A stretch of 64,000 bases of DNA, taken from the NCBI RefSeq assembly GCF_029543245.1, contig NZ_JARQWV010000001.1:1-64000 (forward strand). The letters are read 5' to 3'. The notes beneath the pieces are model-generated. The model saw only the letters and a program-made list of their open reading frames with translations, had not been told where the DNA came from and made no database searches. Positions 1 to 8,083 of the stretch are shown here, in pieces (positions within the stretch are counted from its first letter, which is position 1; every line of letters starts with the position of its first letter). The position numbers and the translations under genes were made by a program. This stretch comes from Caulobacter endophyticus. Lineage in GTDB: Bacteria; Pseudomonadota; Alphaproteobacteria; Caulobacterales; Caulobacteraceae.

Positions 1-183
1 TGCGGTCCTCGCCACGCTTGGGCCGGTACCAAGAGCCCTCCCCATGGCGGGGACGGGTTTGATTATGCGGCGGGTTTGAGCGCGTCTGATTGAATTGGAT
101 GAGAAAGTTGTAAGGGGTTGGATTGGTTGAACTCTCTATCGAGTTCACCGGGGATCCACGCTGCTCTATCCCCTTTGCCCCAA

Positions 184-309
184 ACTCACGCCTTCCTCGC
201 CCCTGTGGCGAGGACCCATCGTTCAGCCTGCTCAGACCGTTCGCGTCCGGCCGCTATCTGAGCAACGGCCGGCATGGGCCCTCGCCACAGGGGCGAGGGA
301 GGCGGGAGT
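184..309. repeat. Long inverted repeat, 19-bp perfect core
   Basis: The arms CCTCGCCCCTGTGGCGAGG (195-213) and its exact reverse complement (280-298) face each other. The match extends outward to about 30 bp per arm with two mismatches (184-213 against 280-309). Each arm is also a hairpin in itself. This looks like a REP-type intergenic element, and no coding function is apparent. Confidence 0.75.
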
Positions 310-347
310 GGTGGGCTGGAGATGCGGGAAACCGACCTGGGCAGACA

Positions 348-397
348 CTTCCCCCTCCGGCCCTTCGGGCCACCTCCCCCTTCAGGGGGATGATCTT
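348..397 (+). repeat. REP-like palindromic unit, copy 1
   Basis: This 50-base unit has a central hairpin GGCCC-ttc-GGGCC followed by an outer hairpin CCCCCT-t-CAGGGGG. It matches the unit at 48321-48370 at 49 of 50 positions. It sits just past the stop codon of the FAD oxidoreductase gene, where such elements often cap transcripts. Confidence 0.8.
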
Positions 398-415
398 GAG
401 AGAGCGCCTTCCTTG

Positions 416-1651
416 TTAGGCCGCGATCCGGCTGGTGGCGACCACGCGGCCCAGGACTGCGGCGGCGGCGGCGAAGCCGGTGCGGATGGACTGGTCCTCG
501 GCGCTGTCGCCGTGGGCGCCGGCGCGGCCGGCAAGGTGCAGGCCGGCGAAATGCAGGCGCAGGTCCAGGCCGATCATCTTCAGGTGCTCGTCACAGGCTT
601 CGTCGTGGATCGGGTGAACCTTGCGCTGGCGCACCACCTGGGCGTCGCGGACCGAGCCGGCGGCGATGAGGCCCAGGCGGCGGGCCTCGGCCGAGGCCTG
701 GGCGATCAGGGCCTCGTCGTCGGCGGTCCAGAGGGCGTCGCCCTCGAAGCAGTAGTAGTCGAGGGCCAGGGCCTCGCCCTCCAGCGCCCGGGCGCGGGCG
801 GCCTTGATCGACGCGCCGTGGATCTCGGCCAGCGCTGGTGCGCAGCGGCGGCCGGGGGCGGCGGTGAAGGCCACCGTCACCTGGTCGCGGTACATCAGTT
901 CGCAGGCGTGGAAGAGGCTGATCGGCGTGGGGGTCAGGGCGCCCATAAGCTCGCGCAGCGGCATGGTCGAGATAACCTGATCGGCGGTGAACACGTCTTC
1001 GCCGCCGTCGACCGTGACGGTGGAAATGGTCCAGACGCCCCCGGCGCGGTCACGGCGCAAACCGACGACCCGGCGCTCGAGACGGATCTCGCCTCCGGCC
1101 TGACGAATCGCCTCGGCGCAGGCCTCCCAAAGCTGTCCGGTTCCCTGGCGCGGCCGCACGCCGGCCTCGGAGCGGAAGCTCGGGCAGGCCGGCTGGGCGG
1201 GAGTTTCTTCCGGGCGCAGGGCCCAAAGCTTTTCGGCATAGGCGCTGAGGCGGCGCGCGACCCGGCGGCCGAAGCGTCGGGTCAGCCATTCGCCGAGGGT
1301 CTTGGAATTGGCGATCGGGCGCAGGCGGGCGCTGATCAGGGCGCCGAGCGCCGCGCCTCGCTGGCTGCGGGCTCCGCCCTCGCCTTCCAGGCGCAGGGCG
1401 CCAGGCGCGATCTCAAGGTCGTCAGGCAGCAGGGCTGTCCAGAAGGCGCGGATGGCCGGATCGGCCGAGGTCAGGCGACGGCCGGAAACGTCGAGCCGGA
1501 AGCCGTCGAAGGCCAGGGTGCGAGCCGCGCCGCCGATGCAGCCCTCGGCTTCGAGCACCGTCACCGTGCGGCCCGCGCGAGCCAGGGCGTGAGCCGCCGA
1601 CAGTCCGGCGGGCCCGGCCCCGATCACCAGCGTCTCGACGTGTTCGCCCAT
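416..1651 (-). CDS. FAD-dependent oxidoreductase, protoporphyrinogen oxidase-like
   Basis: This 411-residue protein opens with a Rossmann dinucleotide-binding motif, GAGPAG at residues 11-16, followed about 20 residues later by an acidic residue in VLEAEG and then GGAART. This is the pattern of the amine oxidase / protoporphyrinogen oxidase / UDP-galactopyranose mutase superfamily. The C-terminal part carries the usual second FAD contact region (HFAGLHLAG...). The ATG at 1651 was chosen because GGGGAG lies just upstream and the Rossmann fold starts directly after it; an upstream in-frame start at 1732 would add unlikely sequence. The substrate cannot be read from the sequence. It stands alone, downstream of and in the same direction as the molybdenum hydroxylase operon but separated from it by a hairpin. 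Confidence 0.75.
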   Translation of the reverse strand: MGEHVETLVIGAGPAGLSAAHALARAGRTVTVLEAEGCIGGAARTLAFDGFRLDVSGRRLTSADPAIRAFWTALLPDDLEIAPGALRLEGEGGARSQRGAALGALISARLRPIANSKTLGEWLTRRFGRRVARRLSAYAEKLWALRPEETPAQPACPSFRSEAGVRPRQGTGQLWEACAEAIRQAGGEIRLERRVVGLRRDRAGGVWTISTVTVDGGEDVFTADQVISTMPLRELMGALTPTPISLFHACELMYRDQVTVAFTAAPGRRCAPALAEIHGASIKAARARALEGEALALDYYCFEGDALWTADDEALIAQASAEARRLGLIAAGSVRDAQVVRQRKVHPIHDEACDEHLKMIGLDLRLHFAGLHLAGRAGAHGDSAEDQSIRTGFAAAAAVLGRVVATSRIAA

Positions 1652-1718
1652 GTTCCGCTCCCCGAATTCAGGCTTCGAGGATCGGCCGACAAGGTTAAGA
1701 ACGTGGTTCAGAATGGGC

Positions 1719-1749
1719 CGTCCCAAGGCCAAAGCAGGGCCTTGGGACG
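1719..1749 (-). terminator. 12-bp hairpin after the iorB-like gene
   Basis: CGTCCCAAGGCC (1719-1730) and its perfect complement (1738-1749) flank a 7-base loop, 22 bases past the stop of the molybdenum hydroxylase large subunit. There is no clear U tract, so it is either a weak intrinsic terminator or a 3' end stabiliser. Confidence 0.5.
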
Positions 1750-1771
1750 CTATGTCGCGGGCCGTCTTCCT

Positions 1772-3937
1772 TCAGGCCAGCTGGTCGCCGACCGGCAGGC
1801 TGCGGATGCGCTTGCCCGTGGCGGCGAAGATGGCGTTGCACAGCGCGGCCGGGGCCGGCGGCAAAACCGGCTCGCCCAAACCCGTGGGCCGGTTGTCGCT
1901 GAGCAGGTAGTGCACCTCGATCGGCGGGGCTTCGCTCATCCGCAGCAGCGGGAAGTCGCCGAAATTGCTTTCGACCGCCGCGCCGTTCTCGAAGGTGACC
2001 TTCTGATGCAGCGTGCTGCCGATGGCGTCGAGGATCGAGCCCTGCACCTGGTGGTCGGCGCCGGTGGGATTGATGATCTGGCGGCCGACGTCGGCGGCGA
2101 CCCAGGCCTTCTCGACCTTGACCTTTCCCTTCGTGACCGAGACCTCCATGACCACGGCGACGTAGCCCAGGTGGCTGAAGTGGCAGGCGACCCCGAGCCC
2201 TCTGCCCTTGGGCAGCTTGCGGCCCCAGCCCGACTTCTCGGCGACGAGGTCGAGCACGCCGCGCATGCGACCGGTGTGGAAGCTGTCGTTCTGGCCTTCC
2301 GGTCCGATCAGGCGCGGCTCGCCCAGCAGCTTGCGGCGGAACTCCACGGGGTCGGTCTTGGCCGCCAGGGCCACCTCGTCGGTAAAGCTCTGGATGACGA
2401 AGCCGAAGGCGTTGTTGCCCGGCGCCCGCAGCGGCCCGGTCGGAATGCCCAGCGGCATCACCGAGACCTCGTGCTGATAGTTGGGCACCGCGCCGGCCGG
2501 GAACTGGGTGGAGTTCATGCCGCCCGAGCGCACGAAGGTCTCGCCCTCGCCGAAGCTGACGAAGTGGTCGCGCCAGGCGACGACATCGCCCTTGGCGTCG
2601 AGGCCGGCGGTGAAGTTGTGCCAGCCGCCGGGACGATAGAAGTCGTGCTGGATGTCGTCCTCGCGGGTCCAGATCAGCTGGACCGGGGCGTCGACCTTGC
2701 TGGCGATGAAGGCGGCCTCGACCATGTAGTCGTTGATCAGCCGCCGGCCGAACCCGCCGCCGCAGCGGATCAGGTGGATGGTGACGTTCTCGGGCGGCAC
2801 ATTCAGGGTCTTGGCGACCAGGGCGCGGCCGGGTTCGGGGTTCTGGGTCGGGGCCCAGATCTCGACCTTGCCGTCCTTGACGCGGGCCGTGCAGTTCTGC
2901 GGCTCGAGCGGCGCGTGGGCGATGAAGGGATAGTCGTAGGCCGCGCTGACGACCTTGGCCGCGCCCTTCAAGGCGGCGGCGACGTCGCCGTCGGCGCGGG
3001 CCACGCGCTGGGGTCCGGCCTTGGCGAACTCGGCGGCCTTCGCCGCCAGGGAAGCGGTGCTCTGGGCGCTGGTCGGGTGATCGGCCCAGACGACCTCCAG
3101 CGCGTTTCGGGCCCGGCGGGCGGCCCACCAGCTGTCGGCGACCACGGCGACGCCGGGCAAGAGGCCGTCCAGCGCCGTCCCACCCTCGACCACGAAGGCG
3201 TCGCGCACGCCCTTCACGGCCTTGGCGGGGGCCAGGTCGACCGAGCCGACCTTGGCGGCGTAGGTCGGGGCCTTGAGGAAGGTGGCGTAGACCATCCCGG
3301 GCAGGCGCACGTCGATGCCGAACAGCGGCTTGCCGGTGACGATGGCGTCGGTGTCGGTCTGGACGTGGCTCTTGCCGATGATGCGGAAGGCCTTGGGGTC
3401 CTTCAGCGCCAGGCTCTTGGGATCGGGCGGGGCGATGGCGGCGGCCGCCTGGGCCAGTTCGCCGTAGGCCAGCTTGCGGCCGCTGGCGGCGTGAACCACC
3501 TGGCCGGGCTCGGTGGTCAGTTCGGCGGCCGGCGCATTGAGCTTCGCCGCGGCGGCCTGGATCAGCATCCAGCGGCCGGCGGCGCCGACCCGGCGCATGC
3601 CGTCCCATTCCAGGGTGGTGGCCATCGAACCGCCGGCGACCTGGCGGCCATAGACCTTGGTGTCGGCCAGGGCCTGCTCGACGACGACGTCTTCCCAGGC
3701 GACGTCGAGCTCCTCGGCGATGATCATCGGCAGGGCCGTGCGCATGCCCTGCCCCACTTCCGGTATCTTCGAGGCGATCGTCGCCTTGCCGTCGGACGAG
3801 ACCTTCAGATAGGCGCTGAGCGTGGCCGGGCCGGCGGCGCGGGCTTCATCTTCAAGACCGAACGACAGCATCAGGCCGCCGCCAGCAGCGGCCGACGAGG
3901 CCAGGAACAGGCGGCGCGAGAGGACGGGGGCGTTCAT
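1772..3937 (-). CDS. Molybdopterin-binding aldehyde/isoquinoline oxidoreductase large subunit (IorB-like)
   Basis: This 721-residue protein belongs to the xanthine oxidase family of molybdenum hydroxylases, in the IorB-type subgroup. A twin-arginine signal starts at residue 8 (RRLFLASS), so the folded, cofactor-loaded enzyme is probably exported to the periplasm. Cofactor-binding segments include CGGGFGRR near residue 390 and a C-terminal GLGEPVLPP near 687, whose Glu corresponds to the family's catalytic base. The ATG at 3937 puts the Tat motif at the N terminus; the longer open frame upstream overlaps the small subunit. The gene begins 5 bases after the stop of the 2Fe-2S subunit, so the two form an operon. 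The usual XdhC/MocA maturation partner and a cytochrome partner are not in the window. The substrate is unknown; aldehydes or N-heterocycles are typical for the family. Confidence 0.88.
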   Translation of the reverse strand: MNAPVLSRRLFLASSAAAGGGLMLSFGLEDEARAAGPATLSAYLKVSSDGKATIASKIPEVGQGMRTALPMIIAEELDVAWEDVVVEQALADTKVYGRQVAGGSMATTLEWDGMRRVGAAGRWMLIQAAAAKLNAPAAELTTEPGQVVHAASGRKLAYGELAQAAAAIAPPDPKSLALKDPKAFRIIGKSHVQTDTDAIVTGKPLFGIDVRLPGMVYATFLKAPTYAAKVGSVDLAPAKAVKGVRDAFVVEGGTALDGLLPGVAVVADSWWAARRARNALEVVWADHPTSAQSTASLAAKAAEFAKAGPQRVARADGDVAAALKGAAKVVSAAYDYPFIAHAPLEPQNCTARVKDGKVEIWAPTQNPEPGRALVAKTLNVPPENVTIHLIRCGGGFGRRLINDYMVEAAFIASKVDAPVQLIWTREDDIQHDFYRPGGWHNFTAGLDAKGDVVAWRDHFVSFGEGETFVRSGGMNSTQFPAGAVPNYQHEVSVMPLGIPTGPLRAPGNNAFGFVIQSFTDEVALAAKTDPVEFRRKLLGEPRLIGPEGQNDSFHTGRMRGVLDLVAEKSGWGRKLPKGRGLGVACHFSHLGYVAVVMEVSVTKGKVKVEKAWVAADVGRQIINPTGADHQVQGSILDAIGSTLHQKVTFENGAAVESNFGDFPLLRMSEAPPIEVHYLLSDNRPTGLGEPVLPPAPAALCNAIFAATGKRIRSLPVGDQLA

Positions 3938-3942
3938 GGCGC

Positions 3943-4407
3943 TCAAGCCTCCGTCTGGCCCGAGGCCGACTTGATGGCCTTGCGGATCCGCGGATAGGTC
4001 GCGCAGCGACAGAGGTTGCCGTCCATCGCTTCGTCGATCTGCGCGTCCGTCGGCTTGGGCGTGGCGGCCAGCAGGGCCGTGGCCGACATGATCTGGCCGG
4101 CCTGGCAGTAGCCGCACTGGGGCACGTCGAGGCTCTTCCAGGCTTCCTGCACGCGGGCGCCGACCGGATTGGCGGCGATCCCCTCGATGGTGGTCACCGC
4201 CTTGCCCCCCACCCGCGAGACCGGCGTCACGCAGGCCCGCACCGGAACGCCGTCGAGATGCACCGTGCAGGCGCCGCATTGGGCCACGCCGCAGCCGTAC
4301 TTGGTTCCGACTAGGTCGAGCAGGTCGCGCAGCACCCAGAGCAAGGGCGTGCTGGGCTCGGTGTCGACCGTGTGGGGCGATCCGTTGACCGTCAGGGTGT
4401 AGGCCAT
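3943..4407 (-). CDS. 2Fe-2S subunit of molybdenum hydroxylase (IorA-like)
   Basis: This 154-residue protein has the two iron-sulfur domains of this family. An N-terminal plant-type ferredoxin fold uses C39, C44, C47 and C59. A C-terminal four-helix domain carries C98, C101, C133 and C135 (CGYC...CRC). It passes electrons away from the molybdenum site of the large subunit encoded immediately downstream. It has no signal peptide of its own, so if the complex is exported it would travel with the Tat signal of its partner. It is transcribed divergently from the DUF47-pit genes. Confidence 0.92.
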   Translation of the reverse strand: MAYTLTVNGSPHTVDTEPSTPLLWVLRDLLDLVGTKYGCGVAQCGACTVHLDGVPVRACVTPVSRVGGKAVTTIEGIAANPVGARVQEAWKSLDVPQCGYCQAGQIMSATALLAATPKPTDAQIDEAMDGNLCRCATYPRIRKAIKSASGQTEA

Positions 4408-4485
4408 GCGCGCGACTCCGAAGGTGAAGCGTCATCTTGCCGCAACCTTCGCAACCTGCCGAGCGCCATGCGTCGCAGCCTGATT

Positions 4486-4503
4486 TTGTCACAAAAGTTT
4501 CAC
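4486..4503 (+). promoter_or_regulatory. Candidate Pho box between iorA-like and DUF47-pit
   Basis: TTGTCACAAAAGTTTCAC has the 7-4-7 layout of a PhoB site: two imperfect copies of CTGTCAT separated by four A residues. The first half matches 5 of 7 and the second 4 of 7. It lies 114 bases before DUF47 and 78 bases before the divergent iorA-like gene, so it could serve either. In Sinorhizobium the equivalent DUF47-pit operon is repressed by PhoB, which makes a site here plausible. Confidence 0.45.
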
Positions 4504-4617
4504 GCAGGGCTTGAACGCCCGCCGCTTCCGTGGTTCCGGTCCGCGCAATGCGCGGATGCTCCCGATACGGACGTCCGCGTTTTTCGTTCCGCCGCTTCGA
4601 ACAGAGGATGAAGCGAC

Positions 4618-5262
4618 ATGCTGGGTTTGTTCCGGGCGATCATGCCCAAGGAAGACCGGTTCTTCGATCTTTTCGCCCAGCACGCCGCGACGCTGGTGGC
4701 CGGCTCAAAGGCGCTCAGCGATCTGATGAGCGGCGCCGACAGCATCGAGGCGGCCACCGCGCGCGTGAACCAGCACGAGGAAGAGGCCGACGAGGTCACC
4801 CGCCAGGTGATGCAGGCCGTCCGCCGCAGCTTCATCACGCCGTTCGACCGTAGCGACATCCAGGACCTGACGACGTCGCTGGACGACGCCATCGACCAGA
4901 TGCGCAAGACCGCCAAGGTGGTCAGCCTGTTCGAGGTGACGACCTTCGAGCCGCAGATGAAGGCGATGGCCCAGATCATCGTCCAGGCCGCCGACCTGAC
5001 GGCCGAAGCCGTGTCGCTGCTGCCCAAGATGCGCAACAACGCCCAGCGCCTTTCCGACCTGGCCGTGAAGATCACCCAGATCGAGGAACAGGCCGACCAG
5101 ATGTACGACATCGGCCGCAAGGAGCTGTTCCTGGCGCACCGCGACAAGGATCCGATGGCCTTCATCGTGGGCATCGACATCTACAGCCACCTGGAGAAGG
5201 TGGTCGACCGCTTCGAGGACGTGGCCAACCGCATCAGCGGCATCGTGGTCGAGCAGGTCTAA
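4618..5262 (+). CDS. DUF47 family protein, Pit accessory (PhoU-like)
   Basis: This 214-residue, all-helical protein is related to PhoU and carries the heptad-rich acidic segments typical of DUF47 (for example NQHEEEADEVTR near residues 52-63 and ITQIEEQADQMYDIG near 160-174). Such proteins are encoded with Pit-type phosphate transporters and are thought to modulate them. No signal peptide or membrane segment is present, so it is cytoplasmic. AGAGGA lies upstream of the ATG. The pit gene starts 12 bases after its stop, so they are one operon. A candidate Pho box lies 114 bases upstream. Confidence 0.9.
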   Translation: MLGLFRAIMPKEDRFFDLFAQHAATLVAGSKALSDLMSGADSIEAATARVNQHEEEADEVTRQVMQAVRRSFITPFDRSDIQDLTTSLDDAIDQMRKTAKVVSLFEVTTFEPQMKAMAQIIVQAADLTAEAVSLLPKMRNNAQRLSDLAVKITQIEEQADQMYDIGRKELFLAHRDKDPMAFIVGIDIYSHLEKVVDRFEDVANRISGIVVEQV

Positions 5263-5274
5263 AGAGCCCGCGCC

Positions 5275-6276
5275 GTGGACCCCACGCTTCTCATCCTGGT
5301 GTTCCTGGTGGTCGTCGCCCTGGCGTTCGACTTCCTGAACGGGCTGCACGACGCGGCCAACTCGATCGCCACCATCGTCTCCACCCGCGTGCTGTCGGCA
5401 AAGTGGGCGGTGATCTGGGCGGCCTTCTTCAACTTCATCGCCTTCCTGTTCTTCGGCCTGCACGTTGCCAAGATGGTCGGCTCGGGCATCGTCGACCCGC
5501 ACATCATCAGCGACCGGCTGATCTTCGCGGCCCTGATGGGCGCGATCAGCTGGAACCTCCTGACCTGGTGGCTGGGCATCCCCTCTTCCAGCTCGCACGC
5601 CCTGATCGGCGGCCTGGTCGGCGCGGCCATCGCCAAGGTCGGCGGCCTCGGCGCCATCCAGTGGGCGGGCCTGGGCAAGACGGCGGCCGGCATCGTGGTG
5701 TCGCCGACGGTCGGCTTCGTGCTGGCGCTCCTGCTGGTGCTGGTGGTCTCGTGGACCTTCCTGAAGAGCTCGCCGTTCTGGGCCGACAAGGTGTTCCGCA
5801 AGCTGCAGTTCGTGTCGGCGGCGATGTACAGCCTCGGCCACGGCGGCAACGACGCCCAGAAGACCATGGGCATCATCGCCGCCCTGCTGTTCGCCCACGG
5901 CGCCACCGACCAGCCGGGCCACATCCCGTTCTGGGTGGTCATCGCCTGCCAGACGGCCATGGGCTTGGGGACCCTGTTCGGCGGCTGGCGGATCGTCCAC
6001 ACCATGGGCAGCAAGATCACCCGCCTGACCCCGATGCAGGGCTTCTGCGCGGAAACCGGCGGCGCGATCACCCTGTTCCTGGCGACGCATATCGGTGTTC
6101 CGGTATCGACGACTCACACGATCACTGGCGCTATTGTCGGCGTCGGCGCTTCGCGCCGGGTCTCGGCGGTGCGCTGGGGCGTGGCCAAGAACATCGTCGT
6201 CGCCTGGGTGATCACCCTCCCGGCGGCGGCGCTGACCGCGGCGGTGTTCTACTATCTCGGGTTCTGGATGCAGTGA
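5275..6276 (+). CDS. pit: Low-affinity inorganic phosphate transporter, Pit family
   Basis: This 333-residue membrane protein carries both signature repeats of the PiT family (TC 2.A.20): FDFLNGLHDAANS near residue 17 and GGNDAQKTMG near residue 192. It has about ten hydrophobic segments. PiT proteins of bacteria import metal-phosphate complexes using the proton gradient. The start is a GTG at 5275, 12 bases after the DUF47 stop. Its stop codon overlaps the GTG start of the following Nudix gene (GTGA), so the three genes are probably cotranscribed. Confidence 0.93.
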   Translation: MDPTLLILVFLVVVALAFDFLNGLHDAANSIATIVSTRVLSAKWAVIWAAFFNFIAFLFFGLHVAKMVGSGIVDPHIISDRLIFAALMGAISWNLLTWWLGIPSSSSHALIGGLVGAAIAKVGGLGAIQWAGLGKTAAGIVVSPTVGFVLALLLVLVVSWTFLKSSPFWADKVFRKLQFVSAAMYSLGHGGNDAQKTMGIIAALLFAHGATDQPGHIPFWVVIACQTAMGLGTLFGGWRIVHTMGSKITRLTPMQGFCAETGGAITLFLATHIGVPVSTTHTITGAIVGVGASRRVSAVRWGVAKNIVVAWVITLPAAALTAAVFYYLGFWMQ

Positions 6277-6842
6277 CGGACGGAACGGTCAAGCAGACCG
6301 GCGGGGCCAAGGGCGGCGGAAAGCGTCGCCAGGTCGCCGCCCTGCCCTGGCGCGGCGAAGGGGCCGCGCTGGAGATTCTGCTCGTCTCGTCCCGCGAGAC
6401 GCGGCGCTGGGTGATCCCCAAGGGCTGGCCGATGAAGGGCCGGCTCGACCATCAGGCGGCCGCCCAGGAAGCCTATGAGGAGGCCGGTCTCGACGGCGTG
6501 ATCGTCGAGACCTCCTTTGGCGAGTACGAATACCTCAAGCGCCTGAAGAGCGGCGCGGGCCGGCTGGTCAAGGTCGACGTCTTCCCGATGAAGGTCACCG
6601 GCGAGCATGCGACCTGGCCCGAGAAGGGCCAGCGGACACTCAAGTGGATGACGCCGGTCGAGGCCGCCCTGGCCGTGCAGGAGCCCCAGCTGCGCGACCT
6701 GATCGCCCGGTTCGCCGGGGTGGGCCTGCCGGAAGAGGAACGGCCGGAGCCCGCGCCCGCCCCAACGCCGGTCCGCGTGGCCCTGCAACGCCTTCGCCGC
6801 CGCGTGACGGTGCTTTGGGGCCGCGCCCGCCGTCGGGGCTGA
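6273..6842 (+). CDS. Nudix hydrolase, DIPP/diphosphoinositol phosphatase-like
   Basis: This 189-residue protein contains a Nudix fold with PKGWPMKGRLDHQ followed by QEAYEEAGL near residues 50-72. The acidic EExG metal-binding core is intact. Two canonical positions of the box differ: the Glu after G-x5 is Arg, and the Arg of REUxEE is Gln. The lead-in RRWVIPKGWPM resembles the diphosphoinositol-polyphosphate phosphohydrolase branch, so the substrate may be a nucleoside or inositol polyphosphate; this is inference. The GTG start overlaps the pit stop by four bases, which implies translational coupling. The C-terminal 40 residues are Pro/Arg-rich and basic. Confidence 0.82.
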   Translation: MTDGTVKQTGGAKGGGKRRQVAALPWRGEGAALEILLVSSRETRRWVIPKGWPMKGRLDHQAAAQEAYEEAGLDGVIVETSFGEYEYLKRLKSGAGRLVKVDVFPMKVTGEHATWPEKGQRTLKWMTPVEAALAVQEPQLRDLIARFAGVGLPEEERPEPAPAPTPVRVALQRLRRRVTVLWGRARRRG

Positions 6843-6905
6843 GCCCTCTCGACAACCGCCCGCCCGGAACGTAATGTTCTCATTATGTTCACGTGAGGCG
6901 AGCGC

Positions 6906-7628
6906 ATGCAGCTGTCCCTACACCTGGCCCGCTCACCGCTGGAAGGCGCGCGCGACGTGCTGCTCGCCGCCTTCGGCCCCCAGCGCCCCAAGGCGCGGAT
7001 GGACCCGGTTTCGCAGCTGGTGAAGTCCTCGATCAGCCACCGCACGCTGGACGCCGCATCATGGGCGGCCTTCCTGCGATTGCAGGGCGCGTTCCGCACC
7101 TGGGAGGACCTGGCGCGAGCCGAGCCTGGCGAGGTCCTGCCCCTGATCGGCGACGTCACCTATCCCGAGGACAAGGCCCGTCGCCTGCCCATGGCTCTGC
7201 GCATGATCCAGGAGCGTATCGGCTGGCTGTCGCTGAGCCACCTGCGCAACATGACGGTCGAGCAGGCCAGGCACGAACTGCGCGCCCTGCCCGGCGTGGG
7301 CCAGAAGGTCGCCGCCAGCGTCCTCAACTTCAGCAGCCTGGCCATGCGCGACCTGGTGGTCGACAGCCATGTGCACCGCACGGCCCAGCGGCTGGGCCTG
7401 GTCGGCCCCGGCGATCCGACCCACAGCTATCACGCCCTGATGGCCCTGGCGCCCGACGCCTGGACGGCGGACGACCTCTTTGAGCTGCACTGCCTGATGA
7501 AGCATGGCCTGGGCCAGTTGGTCTGCACCCACGACGCGCCGCAATGCGGAGCCTGTCCGATGAAGGCCCAATGCCGCCGCGTCGGCGTCGAGGGCGCCAC
7601 CGTGCTGGTCTGGCGGCCGCGCGGCTGA
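6906..7628 (+). CDS. Endonuclease III-like DNA glycosylase (HhH-GPD, 4Fe-4S)
   Basis: This 240-residue base-excision-repair protein has a helix-hairpin-helix with LPGVGQKVA near residue 123, whose Lys is the Schiff-base lyase residue. The catalytic Asp follows in VVDSHVHR near residue 152. A C-terminal 4Fe-4S loop has the spacing C-x6-C-x2-C-x5-C (CTHDAPQCGACPMKAQC). The family removes damaged pyrimidines and can cut at the abasic site. It is shorter and more divergent than classical Nth, so I do not assign the symbol nth. It starts 63 bases after the Nudix gene. Confidence 0.85.
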   Translation: MQLSLHLARSPLEGARDVLLAAFGPQRPKARMDPVSQLVKSSISHRTLDAASWAAFLRLQGAFRTWEDLARAEPGEVLPLIGDVTYPEDKARRLPMALRMIQERIGWLSLSHLRNMTVEQARHELRALPGVGQKVAASVLNFSSLAMRDLVVDSHVHRTAQRLGLVGPGDPTHSYHALMALAPDAWTADDLFELHCLMKHGLGQLVCTHDAPQCGACPMKAQCRRVGVEGATVLVWRPRG

Positions 7629-7645
7629 GGCGATAAGCACGGCCC

Positions 7646-8077
7646 ATGACCAAGCCCGTCGCCATCGCCACGCCCGATGCCGCCATGATGGCCGCGCCCG
7701 CGGCCCTGGCGCGGTTCCTGGAGACCGCCGACGCGTCCGCGCTCGACGGCGTGTTCTCGGCCGGCGACGTGACGATCCTGGAGAATTTCTCGCCGCACGT
7801 GTTCCTGGGCCAGGAGGGCCTCGCCCAATGGCGGGCGATCATGACGGCGCACGTCGGCGCGATCGGCGCGCTTAAGCACGAGTTTGGCGCGCCGCAGGAC
7901 TTCGGCCTGACGGACCAGACCGTGCACTTCACCCTGCCTACCCGCTGGACCGGCGTGCGCGACGGCCGGCGCTTCACCGAGCTGGGAGGCTGGACCTTCG
8001 TGCAGGTGCGTGAAGCCGGCGGCTGGCGGATCCGTTCCTACGGCTGGGCGGTCGTCGGCTTCGACTGGCTGGACTGA
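7646..8077 (+). CDS. NTF2-like / SnoaL-like small protein
   Basis: This 143-residue protein has the helix-sheet pattern of the NTF2-like superfamily (DUF4440/SnoaL-like): an N-terminal helical part with FLETADASALDGVF, then alternating strands ending in GGWRIRSYGWAVVGF. It has no signal peptide. Many such proteins are ketosteroid isomerase-like or purely binding domains, and no catalytic residue can be assigned. It starts 17 bases after the glycosylase gene and converges with the VanX-type gene on the other strand, leaving 6 bases between stops. Confidence 0.6.
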   Translation: MTKPVAIATPDAAMMAAPAALARFLETADASALDGVFSAGDVTILENFSPHVFLGQEGLAQWRAIMTAHVGAIGALKHEFGAPQDFGLTDQTVHFTLPTRWTGVRDGRRFTELGGWTFVQVREAGGWRIRSYGWAVVGFDWLD

Positions 8078-8083
8078 GGCGAT

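Larger units (their letters stand above)
1..415. other. Non-coding leader region of the window
   Basis: I see no convincing gene in these 415 bases. Short open frames here run through palindromic repeats and have no recognisable protein features. The stretch holds the inverted repeat at 184-309 and a REP-like unit at 348-397. The first 120 bases could belong to the promoter or tail of a gene outside the window, which cannot be decided from here. Confidence 0.5.

Noticed and set aside
123..419. A 98-codon open frame at the window start
   Set aside because: It runs through two palindromic repeat elements and has no recognisable domain or ribosome-binding site.
308..3997. A 1229-codon open frame on the plus strand
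   Set aside because: It lies opposite the FAD oxidoreductase and the molybdenum hydroxylase genes, has low-complexity Gly/Ala/Asp/Arg composition and no domain. It is a high-GC shadow; the same holds for long plus-strand frames over mmsA, the chemoreceptor, mfd, ntrY, lpd, pdhB and pyrG.
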